Shown: positions 22,180 through 31,517 of the stretch, piece by piece | Position numbering within the stretch: the stretch's first letter is position 1 | How the letters are laid out: each line of letters opens with the position of its first letter | From: Halorubrum rutilum | GTDB lineage: Archaea > Halobacteriota > Halobacteria > Halobacteriales > Haloferacaceae | Direction of reading: 5' to 3' | Assembly: GCF_024494565.1 (NCBI RefSeq) | Contig: NZ_JANHDN010000001.1 | Coordinates: forward strand, 592,609-656,608 | DNA: 64,000 nucleotides | Position numbers and translations under genes: made by a program | Notes under the pieces: generated by a model | Databases searched by the model: none | Told to the model about the DNA's origin: nothing | What the model saw: only the letters and a program-made list of their open reading frames with translations

Positions 22180-24234
22180 CTACTCGTCGACCATCGGCGC
22201 GGGGACGCCCTCGTCGCCCGCGTCGAGCTCGAAGGCGCGCCGGAGCTCCGCGATCCGGTCGCGGATGTCCGCCGCCAGCTCGAACTCCAGGTTGCTCGCG
22301 GCCTCGTCCATGCGCGCTTCGAGCGCCTCGATCTGCGCTTTCGCCTCGTCCTCGCTCTCCACGTCGCCGACGCTGACCGACGAGGTGTCGGTCTTCGATC
22401 CGGGGAGGTTCGTCTCGCCCACCGGCTTGTCGATGGTGGTCGCCTCGTAGCCGTGTTCCTCGTTGTACTCCAGCTGGATCTCGCGGCGGCGCTGTGTCTC
22501 CTCGATCGCCGCCTCCATCGAGTCGGTCACCTCGTCGGCGTAGAGGACGACCTCGCCGTTGACGTTGCGGGCGGCCCGGCCCATCGTCTGGACGAGGGTC
22601 GTGGTGGAGCGGAGGAATCCCTCCTGGTCGGCGTCGAGGATGGCGACGAGGCTCACCTCCGGGATGTCGAGCCCCTCCCGCAGGAGGTTGATCCCGACGA
22701 GCACGTCGATGTTGCCGAGGCGGAGGTCGCGGATGATCTCGTGGCGTTCGAGGGTGTCCGTCTCGTCGTGCATGTACGCCACGTCGACCCCGGCCTCCTC
22801 GAAGTACTCCGTGAGGTCCTCGGCCATCCGCTTGGTGAGCGTGGTGACGAGCACGCGCTCGTCGCGCTCGATCCGCTCGTCGACGCGGTCGAGGAGGTCC
22901 TCGACCTGTCCGGTCGCCTCCGTCACCTCCACCTTCGGGTCGACGAGGTGGGTGGGACGGACGATCTGCTCGACGATCCGGTCGGAGGTCTCGCGCTCGT
23001 AGTCGCCCGGCGTCGCCGACACGTAGAGGGTCCGGTCCGTCTTCTCCTCGAACTCCTCGAAGGTGAGGGGGCGGTTGTCGTAGGCGGTCGGGAGGCGGAA
23101 CCCGTTCTCGACGAGCGAGTCCTTCCGCGACTTGTCGCCCTCGTACTGGCCCTTGATCTGGGGGATCGTCTGGTGTGACTCGTCGACCACCGTGAGGAAG
23201 TCGTCCGGGAAGTAGTCGAGCAGGGTGTACGGCGCGTCGCCCGACTCGCGGTCGTCCATGTGGACCGAGTAGTTCTCGATCCCCGAGCAGTAGCCCGCCT
23301 CCCGCAGCATCTCGATGTCGAAGGTGGTGCGCTCCTCGATCCGCTGGGCGGCGACGAGGTCGCCCTGCCGCTCGAAGTAGCTGACCCGCTTCTCCATCAG
23401 CTCCTCGATCTCCGCGATCGCCTGCTCCAGCTTGTCGTCCGGGATCGAGTAGTGCTCCGCCGGGTGGAGCATCACCGCCGGCTCCTCCGAGACGACCTCC
23501 CCCTTCATCGGGTCGACCTTGATCATCCGGTCGATCTCGTCGCCCCACAGCTCGACCCGGACCGCGTACCGCCCGTACATCGGGTAGACCTCGACGGTGT
23601 CGCCCCGGACGCGGAAGGTGCCCTGCGTGAAGTCGACGTCGTTGCGCTCGTAGTTCAGGTCGACGAGGTCGGCGAGCAGCTCCTCGCGGCCGATCTCCTC
23701 GCCGACCTCCAGCCGCAGGGCCATGTCCCGGTAGTTCCCCGGGTCGCCGAGCCCGTAGATGGCCGAGACGGAGGCGACAACGATCACGTCGTCGCGCGTC
23801 AGGAGCGACCGCGTCGCGGAGTGGCGGAGGCGGTCGATCTCCTCGTTGATCGACATCTCCTTGTCGATGAACGTGTCGGTCTGCTCGACGTACGCCTCCG
23901 GCTGGTAGTAGTCGTAGTAGGAGACGAAGTACTCCACCGCGTTGTCCGGGAACAGCTCGCGGAACTCCTCGTACAGCTGGGCCGCGAGCGTCTTGTTGTG
24001 GGCCAAGACGAGGGTCGGCTGGTCGAGCGCCTCGGCGACCCACGAGACGGTGTTCGTCTTCCCGGAGCCGGTGACGCCGAGGAGGGTCTGCTTGTCGGCG
24101 CCCGACTCGAACCCCTCGACCAGCTCCTCGATCGCCTCGGGCTGGTCGCCCGCGGGCTCGAACGGGGCGTCGACGCGGAGGGGGCGGTCGACGGTCGGGC
24201 GGTCCTCCGAGAGGGGGGAGTCGGCGTCGCTCAC
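22180..24234 (-). CDS. uvrB: Excinuclease ABC subunit B
   Basis: 684 aa from GTG at 24234, close to the usual 670-680. UvrB is the DNA-loading helicase of nucleotide excision repair: UvrA delivers it to damage and UvrC cuts around it. Walker A is GVTGSGKT; the beta-hairpin [15 protein letters not shown]-like DESH and helicase motifs V/VI ([22 protein letters not shown]) are intact. The C-terminal UVR motif ([20 protein letters not shown]) is the UvrC-binding helix. Upstream codons belong to a paralogue scar (24308-24473), so the shorter start is preferred. uvrA is in this window at 56.3 kb; uvrC is not. Confidence 0.96.
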   Translation of the reverse strand: MSDADSPLSEDRPTVDRPLRVDAPFEPAGDQPEAIEELVEGFESGADKQTLLGVTGSGKTNTVSWVAEALDQPTLVLAHNKTLAAQLYEEFRELFPDNAVEYFVSYYDYYQPEAYVEQTDTFIDKEMSINEEIDRLRHSATRSLLTRDDVIVVASVSAIYGLGDPGNYRDMALRLEVGEEIGREELLADLVDLNYERNDVDFTQGTFRVRGDTVEVYPMYGRYAVRVELWGDEIDRMIKVDPMKGEVVSEEPAVMLHPAEHYSIPDDKLEQAIAEIEELMEKRVSYFERQGDLVAAQRIEERTTFDIEMLREAGYCSGIENYSVHMDDRESGDAPYTLLDYFPDDFLTVVDESHQTIPQIKGQYEGDKSRKDSLVENGFRLPTAYDNRPLTFEEFEEKTDRTLYVSATPGDYERETSDRIVEQIVRPTHLVDPKVEVTEATGQVEDLLDRVDERIERDERVLVTTLTKRMAEDLTEYFEEAGVDVAYMHDETDTLERHEIIRDLRLGNIDVLVGINLLREGLDIPEVSLVAILDADQEGFLRSTTTLVQTMGRAARNVNGEVVLYADEVTDSMEAAIEETQRRREIQLEYNEEHGYEATTIDKPVGETNLPGSKTDTSSVSVGDVESEDEAKAQIEALEARMDEAASNLEFELAADIRDRIAELRRAFELDAGDEGVPAPMVDE

Positions 24235-24307
24235 GATAGGCGTTGTTGGCGACGGAGACACTTGAGCGGCCCGGGGGACCGGCGGCGACGTGGTCCCGTG
24301 CGAGCGG

Positions 24308-24473
24308 TCACATCCCTCTGCGAATGTCTTTCGTATCGATCCCTCGCGACAACAACCCGACATTCTCGTTCGGCGATCGCTCTCCGGTTCCGGTCAGATG
24401 GACGAGCGGAGCGTCTACGGCGGTCGCGCTCGCATGGGCTCGATTCTCGTCGTCGTCGGAGATTCCTCGCGTG
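24308..24473 (-). pseudogene. Scar of a paralogous C-terminus behind the Tat lipoprotein gene
   Basis: Directly behind the TAG of the next gene, the minus strand reads (in a different frame) ISDDDENRAHASATAVDAPL, followed by [15 protein letters not shown] and a TGA at 24308. This copies the intact gene's segment DDDGDEG..YASATAVDAPLVHLAGDGALSVEEKL (DNA about 24600-24680). DNA identity is obvious over AGATGGACGAGCGG and CGTCTACGGCGG. It looks like the decayed end of a tandem duplicate, cut down to about 55 codons. Confidence 0.7.
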
Positions 24474-26429
24474 CTATGCGCGAATGAGGCTCAGTTTCTC
24501 GGAACCCATACCCAAGATATCGACTTCCTCGCCCGAGTTTATCACTCCCGTCTCGATCCTGCCCGTTGATGCGAGTTTCTCTTCCACCGATAGCGCTCCG
24601 TCTCCGGCCAGATGGACGAGCGGGGCGTCTACGGCGGTTGCGCTCGCGTAGGTCGGCCCCTCGTCGCCGTCATCGTCTCCCTGTCTGCCGAGTATCTTGA
24701 CGTTCACGGCGTTGAGTCCCTTCCGCCCCTTATCGGTCTGTGTCAACGCGTGCGACGCCATCGCCTCGATCAGTTCCGCCTTGTTCATCTCGGTTCCCTG
24801 TACCCGAGCGCTACCGATCGCTGACCCGTATCGGCTCCGGTCGCGAGAAAATCCCTCGACGATGCGGTCGTCGAAGTCGTCGCTCGCGATGTCGTCGGGG
24901 GTTACGCTCGCGATCTCGGTCGGCCCCTCGTCGAACAGGAGGGTCACCGAATCCTCGTACAGCGCGCCCTCGTCGAGGATCCACCCGCCGGCGAAGACGA
25001 GCTGATCGTCGCGGACGATCCGCCGGACGTAGAACAGCCCGGGCAGCGGACACGGGCAGTCTGCCGGCGTCACGGCCACGGGACAGACGAGCGTCGGGCT
25101 CACCGACACGTCGCCGTCTCCCGGCATCACCATATCCCTGTCCTCGCCCAGGATGATCTCGCCCCACGAGTCGAGCGTCTCGGGCTCGCGGAGGGTGCCG
25201 TCGGACGCGACGAAGACGCACTTCCCGTCGGCGTCGGCCGACGCCGGCGCGCCGCTCACGACGGCGCCGCCCTCGGTGCTGTAGCCGACGATACCCCGGT
25301 TCTCGGTGCGGTACGTGTCGAGTTCGGCCGAGAGAATCGTCTGACAGGCGAGGTCCCGGTGGAGCGACACGGGACCGTCGATCTGGATACAGCCGTCGTC
25401 GTCGTATTCGATCCCGAACTGCGGACGGTATTTATTGTGGAACGGCGTGTGTCGTCCGCCCTCCTCGTGCGACGCGGCGAAGTAGCTGAGCACGCGTCCC
25501 GGCGTGAGTTCCCCGGCGAGCGAGCCGAGGTCGCCCGGCAGACTGGCGTCGGGCAGGCAGACGGCGAAGCGCTCGCCGACGGTCGGCGTGCCTCGCAGGT
25601 ACTCGATACTGTCGATGACCCGCGGTCGCCCGGGGCGCCGTTCGACGAGGACGTCGTCGAGCCGCTCGATGTCTCCGAGGACGATCTCCTCGACGCCCGC
25701 GAGTTCTCGCACCGCCACGGCCCAGTTCTCGTCGTCGACGGCTCGACGTGCGATCCGAACGCCCTGCGCCCGAATGTCCGAGTTCTCACGGACGGTCTCA
25801 CAGACGCCGGTCCCGCACTTGTCGAGTTTCGGTCTGAGGGCAGTCTCGGTGTCGTCGATGAACGCATCGAGGGCGCGTTTCGCTTCGTCCGGGGCGCGTC
25901 GCTCCACGGCGTCCCGTGCGGTCACGACGTGGCCCAGCAGCCCGAGTTCGACCTCCAGAATGCCGTCCGCGTCATCGTCGTCGTCGACGATGTCGTCGTC
26001 GGGACCGACCACCGACGAGTATTTGTTCGAACGCGAGGAGTTGTAGTCCTGAGCTTTCGTCGTCCCGCTGACCGAAAATCCTTCGAGTTCGATTTCCCGG
26101 GAGTCGGCCCGAGCTGTCGCCGGCACATACGCGATATCGATCGGGCCGGTGCGGAGGACCTGCGTCTGGCCGCTGCTTCCGTCGTCGGTGGTGCTACCCG
26201 CTCGCTCGTCTACCGGCGGCCGTCCGGCGTAAAACGCCGCCGGCGTGGAGACCGTCGTCCCGAGCACCTGCTCGCCGGCGCGGTCCACCAGCCCGTCGAG
26301 GTCGGAACATCCCGCGAGCCCGCCGAGCGCGACTACCCCGCCGGCGGCGAGAACCGCCCGTCTCGTCGGTCCGAGCCCGTCGGTACGGCCTCCGGTTCGG
26401 CGTCTCGCGTCGGTGGGTTTTGTACTCAT
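24474..26429 (-). CDS. Large Tat-exported lipoprotein, hypothetical
   Basis: 651 aa. The N-terminus contains a twin-Arg signal (PTRRAVLAAGG) and a lipobox ending LAGCSD at about Cys40, so it should be Tat-exported and lipid-anchored. The mature protein is acidic with five or more Cys (KCGTGVCETV, VTPADCPCPLPG), and I do not recognise a family. The promoter is unusually AT-rich (26430-26475) with a TATA 25 nt before the ATG. Codon use is a little less GC-biased than in its neighbours. A degenerate second copy of its C-terminus follows it, hinting at an expanded or recently moved family. Confidence 0.7.
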   Translation of the reverse strand: MSTKPTDARRRTGGRTDGLGPTRRAVLAAGGVVALGGLAGCSDLDGLVDRAGEQVLGTTVSTPAAFYAGRPPVDERAGSTTDDGSSGQTQVLRTGPIDIAYVPATARADSREIELEGFSVSGTTKAQDYNSSRSNKYSSVVGPDDDIVDDDDDADGILEVELGLLGHVVTARDAVERRAPDEAKRALDAFIDDTETALRPKLDKCGTGVCETVRENSDIRAQGVRIARRAVDDENWAVAVRELAGVEEIVLGDIERLDDVLVERRPGRPRVIDSIEYLRGTPTVGERFAVCLPDASLPGDLGSLAGELTPGRVLSYFAASHEEGGRHTPFHNKYRPQFGIEYDDDGCIQIDGPVSLHRDLACQTILSAELDTYRTENRGIVGYSTEGGAVVSGAPASADADGKCVFVASDGTLREPETLDSWGEIILGEDRDMVMPGDGDVSVSPTLVCPVAVTPADCPCPLPGLFYVRRIVRDDQLVFAGGWILDEGALYEDSVTLLFDEGPTEIASVTPDDIASDDFDDRIVEGFSRDRSRYGSAIGSARVQGTEMNKAELIEAMASHALTQTDKGRKGLNAVNVKILGRQGDDDGDEGPTYASATAVDAPLVHLAGDGALSVEEKLASTGRIETGVINSGEEVDILGMGSEKLSLIRA

Positions 26430-26589
26430 ACGATATTCATAATGTTTTATAAGTATATAAGATAGAGTATATTATCGCGCTAACTCGCACGCGGTTCGTC
26501 CGGTACCCGGATCCGCCGTCGGTACCGGGTTCACAGCGACCGAGCCATCGGACGAAAACGTTTCCCCCTCCCCCCGCGACCCGTGATGT

Positions 26590-27480
26590 ATGCGCATCGC
26601 CGTCCCCAACAAGGGCCGCCTGCACGACCCGACGCTCTCGCTGTTGGAGCGCGCGGGGCTCCACGTCGAGGAGACCGCCGACCGCCAGCTGTACGCCGAC
26701 ACCGTCGACCCCGACGTGACGGTGCTGTTCGCGCGGGCGGCCGACATCCCCGAGTACGTCCGGGACGGCGCGGCCGACCTCGGGATCACGGGCCTCGATC
26801 AGGCCGCGGAGTCCGGCGGCGTCGCCGACGCCGCGAGCGCGGCGAGCGAGGGGGACCTCGTCGACCTGCTCGACCTGGGGTACGGCTCCTGTCGGCTCGT
26901 CCTCGCGGCGCCGGAGGACGGCGCGGTCGGGACCGTCGGAGACCTGGCCGGGGGGACGGTCGCCACCGAGTTCCCGAACGTCACGCGCGACTACCTCGAC
27001 CGGGTCGGGGTCGACGCCGACGTGGTCACCGTCACGGGCGCGACCGAGCTGACCCCCCACGTCGACATGGCCGACGCCATCGTCGACATCACCTCGACGG
27101 GGACGACGCTGAAGGTGAACCGCCTCGCCGTGATCGACGAGGTGCTCGCCTCCTCCGTGCGGCTGTTCGCGCGCCCCGATGTCGTCGACGACGCGAAGGT
27201 CGAACAGGTGCTGACCGCCTTCGAGTCCGTGCTCGCGGCCGACGGCCGACGCTACCTGATGATGAACGCCCCCAAAGAACGGCTCGACGACGTGAAAGAC
27301 GTGATCCCCGGGCTCGGCGGCCCGACGGTGATGGACGTGGAGGCCGACGAGAACGGGAACGGGACGGTGGCGGTCCACGCCGTCGTCGAGGAGCGCGACG
27401 TGTTCGCGACCATCTCGGAGCTGAAGGCCGTCGGGGCGAGCGGGATCCTCGTCACCGAGATCGAGCGGTTGGTCGAGTAG
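26590..27480 (+). CDS. hisG: ATP phosphoribosyltransferase (long form)
   Basis: 296 aa. It catalyses the first step of histidine synthesis, condensing ATP with PRPP. The start [11 protein letters not shown] is the family N-terminus. The PRPP-binding DITSTGTTL loop is present (about residues 161-169), and the C-terminal 75 residues form the ACT-like regulatory domain ([27 protein letters not shown]) of the long form, which is feedback-inhibited by histidine. No other his genes are adjacent, as usual in haloarchaea. It is divergent from the Tat lipoprotein gene. Confidence 0.96.
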   Translation: MRIAVPNKGRLHDPTLSLLERAGLHVEETADRQLYADTVDPDVTVLFARAADIPEYVRDGAADLGITGLDQAAESGGVADAASAASEGDLVDLLDLGYGSCRLVLAAPEDGAVGTVGDLAGGTVATEFPNVTRDYLDRVGVDADVVTVTGATELTPHVDMADAIVDITSTGTTLKVNRLAVIDEVLASSVRLFARPDVVDDAKVEQVLTAFESVLAADGRRYLMMNAPKERLDDVKDVIPGLGGPTVMDVEADENGNGTVAVHAVVEERDVFATISELKAVGASGILVTEIERLVE

Positions 27481-27496
27481 CCGGTATTCCGTCTCC

Positions 27497-27769
27497 TCAG
27501 TCGTCCTCGGCGTCGATCAGCGCCTCCTTCTCCGCGCGTGTGAGCGACTTGATCTCGTGTTCCCGCGACATCGCCGCGGACTTCGAGTCGAACGACTCGG
27601 CGTGCCGGAGCGTCACGGGAGTCCGCCCCCTGGTGTACTTCGCGCCCTCGCCGGCGTCGTGCTCGGCGACGCGGCGCTCCACGTCGGTGGTGTAGCCGGT
27701 GTAGAGCGTCCCGTCGGCGCACTCGATCACGTAGACGTGGTGCGGCGCGTCCGAACTCGGCGTCGACAC
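27497..27769 (-). CDS. GIY-YIG nuclease-domain protein
   Basis: 90 aa. The GIY-YIG core appears as [19 protein letters not shown] (residues 10-28), with the catalytic Arg in [11 protein letters not shown] and the conserved Glu in [18 protein letters not shown]. It is the small stand-alone UPF0213/YhbQ type, whose cellular role is uncertain (proposed DNA repair or structure-specific cleavage). The start is a GTG at 27769 with a TATA-like CAGCTATTCG about 27 nt upstream. It is convergent with hisG, 16 bp apart. Confidence 0.88.
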   Translation of the reverse strand: MSTPSSDAPHHVYVIECADGTLYTGYTTDVERRVAEHDAGEGAKYTRGRTPVTLRHAESFDSKSAAMSREHEIKSLTRAEKEALIDAEDD

Positions 27770-27886
27770 GGCGCCCGGTCGGCGCGGGCGCGACGAATAG
27801 CTGACGGTCTCGGCGCGGTCGGGAGCGCCGGACGGGTCGGGGGCGCGGACCCGGTCCGTCGCGCCGGTGCGACGGGATCGGCCGAG

Positions 27887-28039
27887 TCAGTCTCCGGTGC
27901 GGGCGCGCTCCCGGGAGACCTCGGCGATCCCGGCGTTCGCGGAACAGTCCGGACAGGCGTTCAGGTCGCCGTACTCGTCCGTGAAGACGCGTGCGAAACG
28001 GTCCGAGACGTGCGACCCGCAGTGGTCACAGCGTGGCAT
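27887..28039 (-). CDS. Small zinc-ribbon protein
   Basis: 50 aa starting MPRCDHCGSHVS at 28039. It has two Cys pairs, C4-x2-C7 and a second CPDC near residue 31, spaced for one zinc ribbon. Haloarchaea have many such one-domain zinc micro-proteins and nearly all lack a known role. The Asp/Arg-rich tail (SRERARTGD) may contact nucleic acid or protein, but this is a guess. Earlier in-frame codons to 28087 are unlikely because CDHCG is normally at the extreme N-terminus. Confidence 0.75.
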   Translation of the reverse strand: MPRCDHCGSHVSDRFARVFTDEYGDLNACPDCSANAGIAEVSRERARTGD

Positions 28040-28176
28040 TCGGTACCGGTGTTCACCGGCGAAAACGCGTAGGGGTTCGACGAACAAATACCCTTTCTCA
28101 CCCCCGCCAGATTCCGGAAAACCACGTATAAAGGCCCACCGAGAGACGGGTGCCGACGCGGGTCCGAGGCCGGCGG

Positions 28177-28962
28177 TCAGTCGCGCCGCGCCGCGTCGAC
28201 CGCGCGGGCGATCAGCCCCGCCTGCGCGCCGGCGACGAAGCCCGCGTCGACGTTCACCGTCGTGAGCACCGAACAGGACTGGAGCGCCCCGTGGAGCGCG
28301 GCGACGCCCTCGCCGCCGACGCCGTATCCCGTCGACACCGGAAGCGCGATCACCGGCGCCGCGACGAGCCCGGCGACGACGGTCGGGAGCGCCCCCTCGC
28401 GGCCCGCCGCGACCACGACGACGTCGGCCTCGCGGACCCGGTCGCGCTGGTCCAAGATCCGGTCGAGGTTCGCGACGCCCACGTCGTCGACGCGGTCGAC
28501 GGTCGCCCCGGTCTCGCGGGCGACGACCGCCGCCTCGCCCGCGACCGCCGCGTCGGCGGTGCCCGCCGCGACGACCGCGACCGTCGCGTCGAGGGCGGGC
28601 GGGTCGAAGTCGGCGGCGCGGACGACGACGGTCCCGGCCCGCTCGTCGCGGTCGACCGTCGGATCGGGGTCGCCCGCGGTCCCGAGATCGAGGTCCGCCG
28701 TCGCCGTCCGGACCGCGTCCGCGTCCGCGGCGTCGGCCCGGGTCACGAGCGCGCGGCCGGTCGTCTCGACCGCGGTCGTCGCCAGGGCCGCGACCTCGGC
28801 CGGCGTCTTCCCCTCCGCGAGGACCGCCTCGGGGATCCCGCGCCGGTGCTCGCGGGCGGCGTCGAACCGACCGGCCGCCGTCGTGGCGTAGCCCGCGAGC
28901 CGCGATTCGGCCTCCGCGACCCCGATCTCGCCGGCGTGGAGCGCCTCCAGCGTGTCGCGCAT
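28177..28962 (-). CDS. larB: Nickel-pincer cofactor biosynthesis protein LarB
   Basis: 261 aa. LarB is an AIR-carboxylase-like (PurE fold) enzyme that carboxylates and hydrolyses nicotinic acid adenine dinucleotide in making the nickel pincer cofactor of lactate racemase. Its N-terminus (LEALHAGEIGVAEAESRL) and the C-terminal PurE-like part (GTADAAVAGEA, ALPTVVAGLVAAPVIALPVSTGYG, VNVDAGFVAGAQAG) are diagnostic. The start ATG at 28962 is the last in-frame ATG before the conserved N-terminus. The sulfur-transfer partner LarE is encoded at 62 kb; LarA and LarC are not in the window. Confidence 0.9.
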   Translation of the reverse strand: MRDTLEALHAGEIGVAEAESRLAGYATTAAGRFDAAREHRRGIPEAVLAEGKTPAEVAALATTAVETTGRALVTRADAADADAVRTATADLDLGTAGDPDPTVDRDERAGTVVVRAADFDPPALDATVAVVAAGTADAAVAGEAAVVARETGATVDRVDDVGVANLDRILDQRDRVREADVVVVAAGREGALPTVVAGLVAAPVIALPVSTGYGVGGEGVAALHGALQSCSVLTTVNVDAGFVAGAQAGLIARAVDAARRD

Positions 28963-29196
28963 GACCGTCCGTCGGAGCCGGAAGCGGTCGAACCTATCGG
29001 TCCGGGCCGCGCGGGGAGAGCCCGTTCGGGGGTCGACCCGCGAGCTCGCGGGCCCGGCTCCGACCCCCCGATCCCCGGCGTTCTCACAAAGTTTATAAGG
29101 GATCGTTTCAGGAACCCCTCGCGAACGGCCCGCAGGAAGCCCCTCGCGGGCGAATTCAGGAACTCTTATTAACTGTCGACGGATATCACCGTCTGC

Positions 29197-29364
29197 ATGG
29201 CAGACCTTATTGTCAAAGCGGCCGTCAAGGAAGCCCTGGACGACAAGAACGTCGCTTCGGACTTCTACGACGCGCTGGACGACGAAGTGGACGAGCTGCT
29301 CGAAGACGCCGCGCGCCGCGCCGAGGCCAACGACCGGAAGACGGTCCAGCCGCGCGACCTCTAA
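29197..29364 (+). CDS. DUF1931-type small histone-fold-like protein
   Basis: 55 aa: it begins MADLIVKAAVKEALDD, continues NVASDFYDALDDEVDELLEDA and ends TVQPRDL. Charged amphipathic helices match the short archaeal DUF1931 family, which resembles a histone fold. Known members may bind DNA or protein as dimers. It has its own AT-rich promoter (TCTTATTAAC, 29163-29172), about 27 nt before the ATG. Imperfect repeats AGGAAC/GCCCCTCGCG lie just upstream (29110-29160). Confidence 0.85.
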   Translation: MADLIVKAAVKEALDDKNVASDFYDALDDEVDELLEDAARRAEANDRKTVQPRDL

Positions 29365-29456
29365 GGCGGACGCGACTCCCGACCCCGATTTTTTGACCGC
29401 GCGTCGACCGGCGAGCGGCGCGTCCGGCGCGTCGACCGGGCGTCTCCCTCCCGCGG

Positions 29457-30182
29457 TCAGCGCGTGAGCACCCGAACTCCGGACTCCGTGCCGACGTGCA
29501 CCTCGTCGGCGAGGTCGACGAAGAGCCCGTGCTCGACGACGCCCGGCGTCGCCGAGAGGGTCGCCGCGAGCGCGGACGGCTCCGCGATCTCGCCGAACGC
29601 GCAGTCGAGCACCAGGTTCCCGTTGTCGGTGACGACCGGACCGTCCTTGCACTCGGCGCGGCGGAGCGTCGGCTCGCCGCCGGCCGTCCGGACCGCCTCG
29701 GCGACCGCGGTCCGGCCGGCGGGGAGCGACTCGACGGGGACCGGGCGGTCGAGGACCGGCGCCTCCTTCGAGGGGTCGGCGACGACGAGGAGGCGGTCGG
29801 CCGCGGCGTCGACCAGCTTCTCGCGGGCGTGGGCGGCGCCGCCGCCCTTGATGAGTGGGCCCGCGGTCGGTTCGCCGCCGCGACCGACCGCGACCTGGTC
29901 CGCCCCGTCGATCGCGAGGTCGACCCCGGGCGCGTCGGGGCCCACCGCCTCGTCGAGGTCGAGCAGGGGGATCCCGCGGTCGGCGGCGAGCTCGCGGCTC
30001 GCGAAGGAGGTCGGGACGCCGCGGACCTCCAGCCCGGCGTCGACCCGATCGCCGAGCCGCCGGATCGCGTGAGCCGCGGTCGACCCCGTCCCGAGCCCGA
30101 CCACCTCGCCGTCGTCGACCGCCGCCGCGGCCGACTCGCCGGCGCGTCGCTTCGCCGCGTCGCTGCCGCCGCTCGTCTTCAT
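29457..30182 (-). CDS. rpiA: Ribose-5-phosphate isomerase A
   Basis: 241 aa. RpiA interconverts ribose 5-phosphate and ribulose 5-phosphate, needed here to make PRPP. The substrate loop GLGTGSTAAHAIRRLG, the AIDGADQV motif with catalytic Asp residues, and GGGAAHAREKLVDAAAD with the active-site Lys/Glu region are intact. The start MKTSGGSDAAKRRAGE at 30182 sits 27 nt behind a TATA-like CGCCTTTTC. It is followed closely upstream by the Orc1/Cdc6 gene on the same strand. Confidence 0.95.
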   Translation of the reverse strand: MKTSGGSDAAKRRAGESAAAAVDDGEVVGLGTGSTAAHAIRRLGDRVDAGLEVRGVPTSFASRELAADRGIPLLDLDEAVGPDAPGVDLAIDGADQVAVGRGGEPTAGPLIKGGGAAHAREKLVDAAADRLLVVADPSKEAPVLDRPVPVESLPAGRTAVAEAVRTAGGEPTLRRAECKDGPVVTDNGNLVLDCAFGEIAEPSALAATLSATPGVVEHGLFVDLADEVHVGTESGVRVLTR

Positions 30183-30221
30183 GGGGTCGACTGCGTGCGG
30201 AGCCGTTGAAAAGGCGTCGGG

Positions 30222-31349
30222 CTACTCCAGCCGGTCCAACACCGCCTCCGCGTCGTACGCGAGGGAGAGCTCGCGGGAGCGGCCGCGGCCCTCCACGTCG
30301 GCGTACTCGGCGTCGATCACGCCGAGCTGGTCGAGCTTGTTGATGATCTCGGAGTAGCGGGTGTAGCCGAGGTCGGTCTCCTCGTGGAACGCCTCGTACA
30401 CCGCGCCGGCGCGCTCGCCGTCGTTCTCCGCGAGCACGCGGACGAGGGCGCGCTCGGACTCCGAGAGCCCGCGGAGCGACCGCGAGAGGTGGACGTGCTT
30501 GGACTTCTCGTACGCCGACTCCACGTCCTCCTCGGCGATGGTCTTCGAGGCGCGCATCTCCGCGTTCAGCCCGGCGCGGCGGAGCAGGTCGATCCCGACC
30601 CGGAGGTCGCCGCTCTCGGCGGTGAGGTCGGCGACGCGCTCCAGCTCGGCGTCGCCGATGACGCCGTCGTGGAAGCCGCGCTTCGCGCGCTCGAAGAGGA
30701 TGTCGTAGATCTCGGTGGCGTCGTAGACGGGGAAGTACACCTCCTCGGGCCGGAACACCGACTGTACCCGGGTGTCGAGGTCGTCGATCACGTCGAGCCC
30801 CAGGTCGGAGGAGACGACGATGACGCCGATCTTCGCGCCCGAGTGCGCCTCGTGGGCACGCAGGAGGGAGTAGAGGGTGTCGGAGGCCTCGTTCTCGTAG
30901 AAGAGGTAGTTCACGTCGTCGAGGGCGACGACGAGCACGTCGTCCTCCTCGACGAGCCGGTCGGTGATCTGCCCGAACAGCTTCTTGAAGGAGATCCCGG
31001 AGGAGGGGGGTTCGTAGTCGAAGATCCCCTCGAACAGCCGCGAGAAGACGGCGTACCGCGTCGAGTCGACCTGGCAGTTGACGCGGACCGTGCGGACGTC
31101 GGTGCGGGCACCGAGCTCGCCGAACAGCTTCTGGACCGCGGTGGTCTTCCCGGTGCCGGGGGGGCCGCGCACCATCGTGTTGAGCGGGCGGGAGCCGCGC
31201 ACCGCGGGCCGGAGCGCGTATTTGAGGTTCTCCAGCTGGCTCTCGCGGTGGCGGAACGTCTCGGGGACGTGGTCGATCTCGAACACCGACTCGTCGCGGA
31301 ACACCGACTCGTCCCACGAGAGCATGTCGCCGCCGGCGTCCCCGGTCAT
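30222..31349 (-). CDS. Orc1/Cdc6-family replication initiator ATPase
   Basis: 375 aa. The AAA+ domain has Walker A GPPGTGKTT, Walker B LVVALDDVNYL, and sensor-2 region DLRVGIDLLRRAG; a winged-helix domain follows from about residue 290. In archaea these proteins bind origin recognition boxes and load the MCM helicase. Haloarchaea have many paralogues, not all tied to an origin. I checked the 168 bp upstream (31350-31517) and found no AT-rich unwinding region or repeated ORB-like inverted boxes. A TATA-like CGGTTAAG lies 27 nt before the ATG. Confidence 0.92.
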   Translation of the reverse strand: MTGDAGGDMLSWDESVFRDESVFEIDHVPETFRHRESQLENLKYALRPAVRGSRPLNTMVRGPPGTGKTTAVQKLFGELGARTDVRTVRVNCQVDSTRYAVFSRLFEGIFDYEPPSSGISFKKLFGQITDRLVEEDDVLVVALDDVNYLFYENEASDTLYSLLRAHEAHSGAKIGVIVVSSDLGLDVIDDLDTRVQSVFRPEEVYFPVYDATEIYDILFERAKRGFHDGVIGDAELERVADLTAESGDLRVGIDLLRRAGLNAEMRASKTIAEEDVESAYEKSKHVHLSRSLRGLSESERALVRVLAENDGERAGAVYEAFHEETDLGYTRYSEIINKLDQLGVIDAEYADVEGRGRSRELSLAYDAEAVLDRLE

Positions 31350-31517
31350 GTGAACATCACGACAGGCCGTCCACTTAACCGTTGCCCGCGGGGTCGGTGA
31401 AACTGAAACTTGTCGACTGCGACCCTCAACCGTCGGTTCTCGCCGACCGGACGTTCACTCTCGGGACGGTGCGATCGCGGCGGCCTCGGACCGATCGCGC
31501 CCCGAGAGGGACGGCCG

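Noticed and set aside
24235..24363. Longer UvrB N-terminus starting at 24363
   Set aside because: Those codons read through the paralogue scar in another frame, and the conserved UvrB N-terminus starts after the GTG at 24234.
29100..29170. AGGAACCCCTCGCG-type repeats before the DUF1931 gene as regulatory array
   Set aside because: Only two or three imperfect copies of about 12 bp; too little to claim a binding site array.
31350..31517. Replication origin beside the Orc1/Cdc6 gene
   Set aside because: No AT-rich stretch or inverted pairs of origin boxes; only TGAAACTGAAAC is suggestive. Many haloarchaeal orc genes are not next to an origin.
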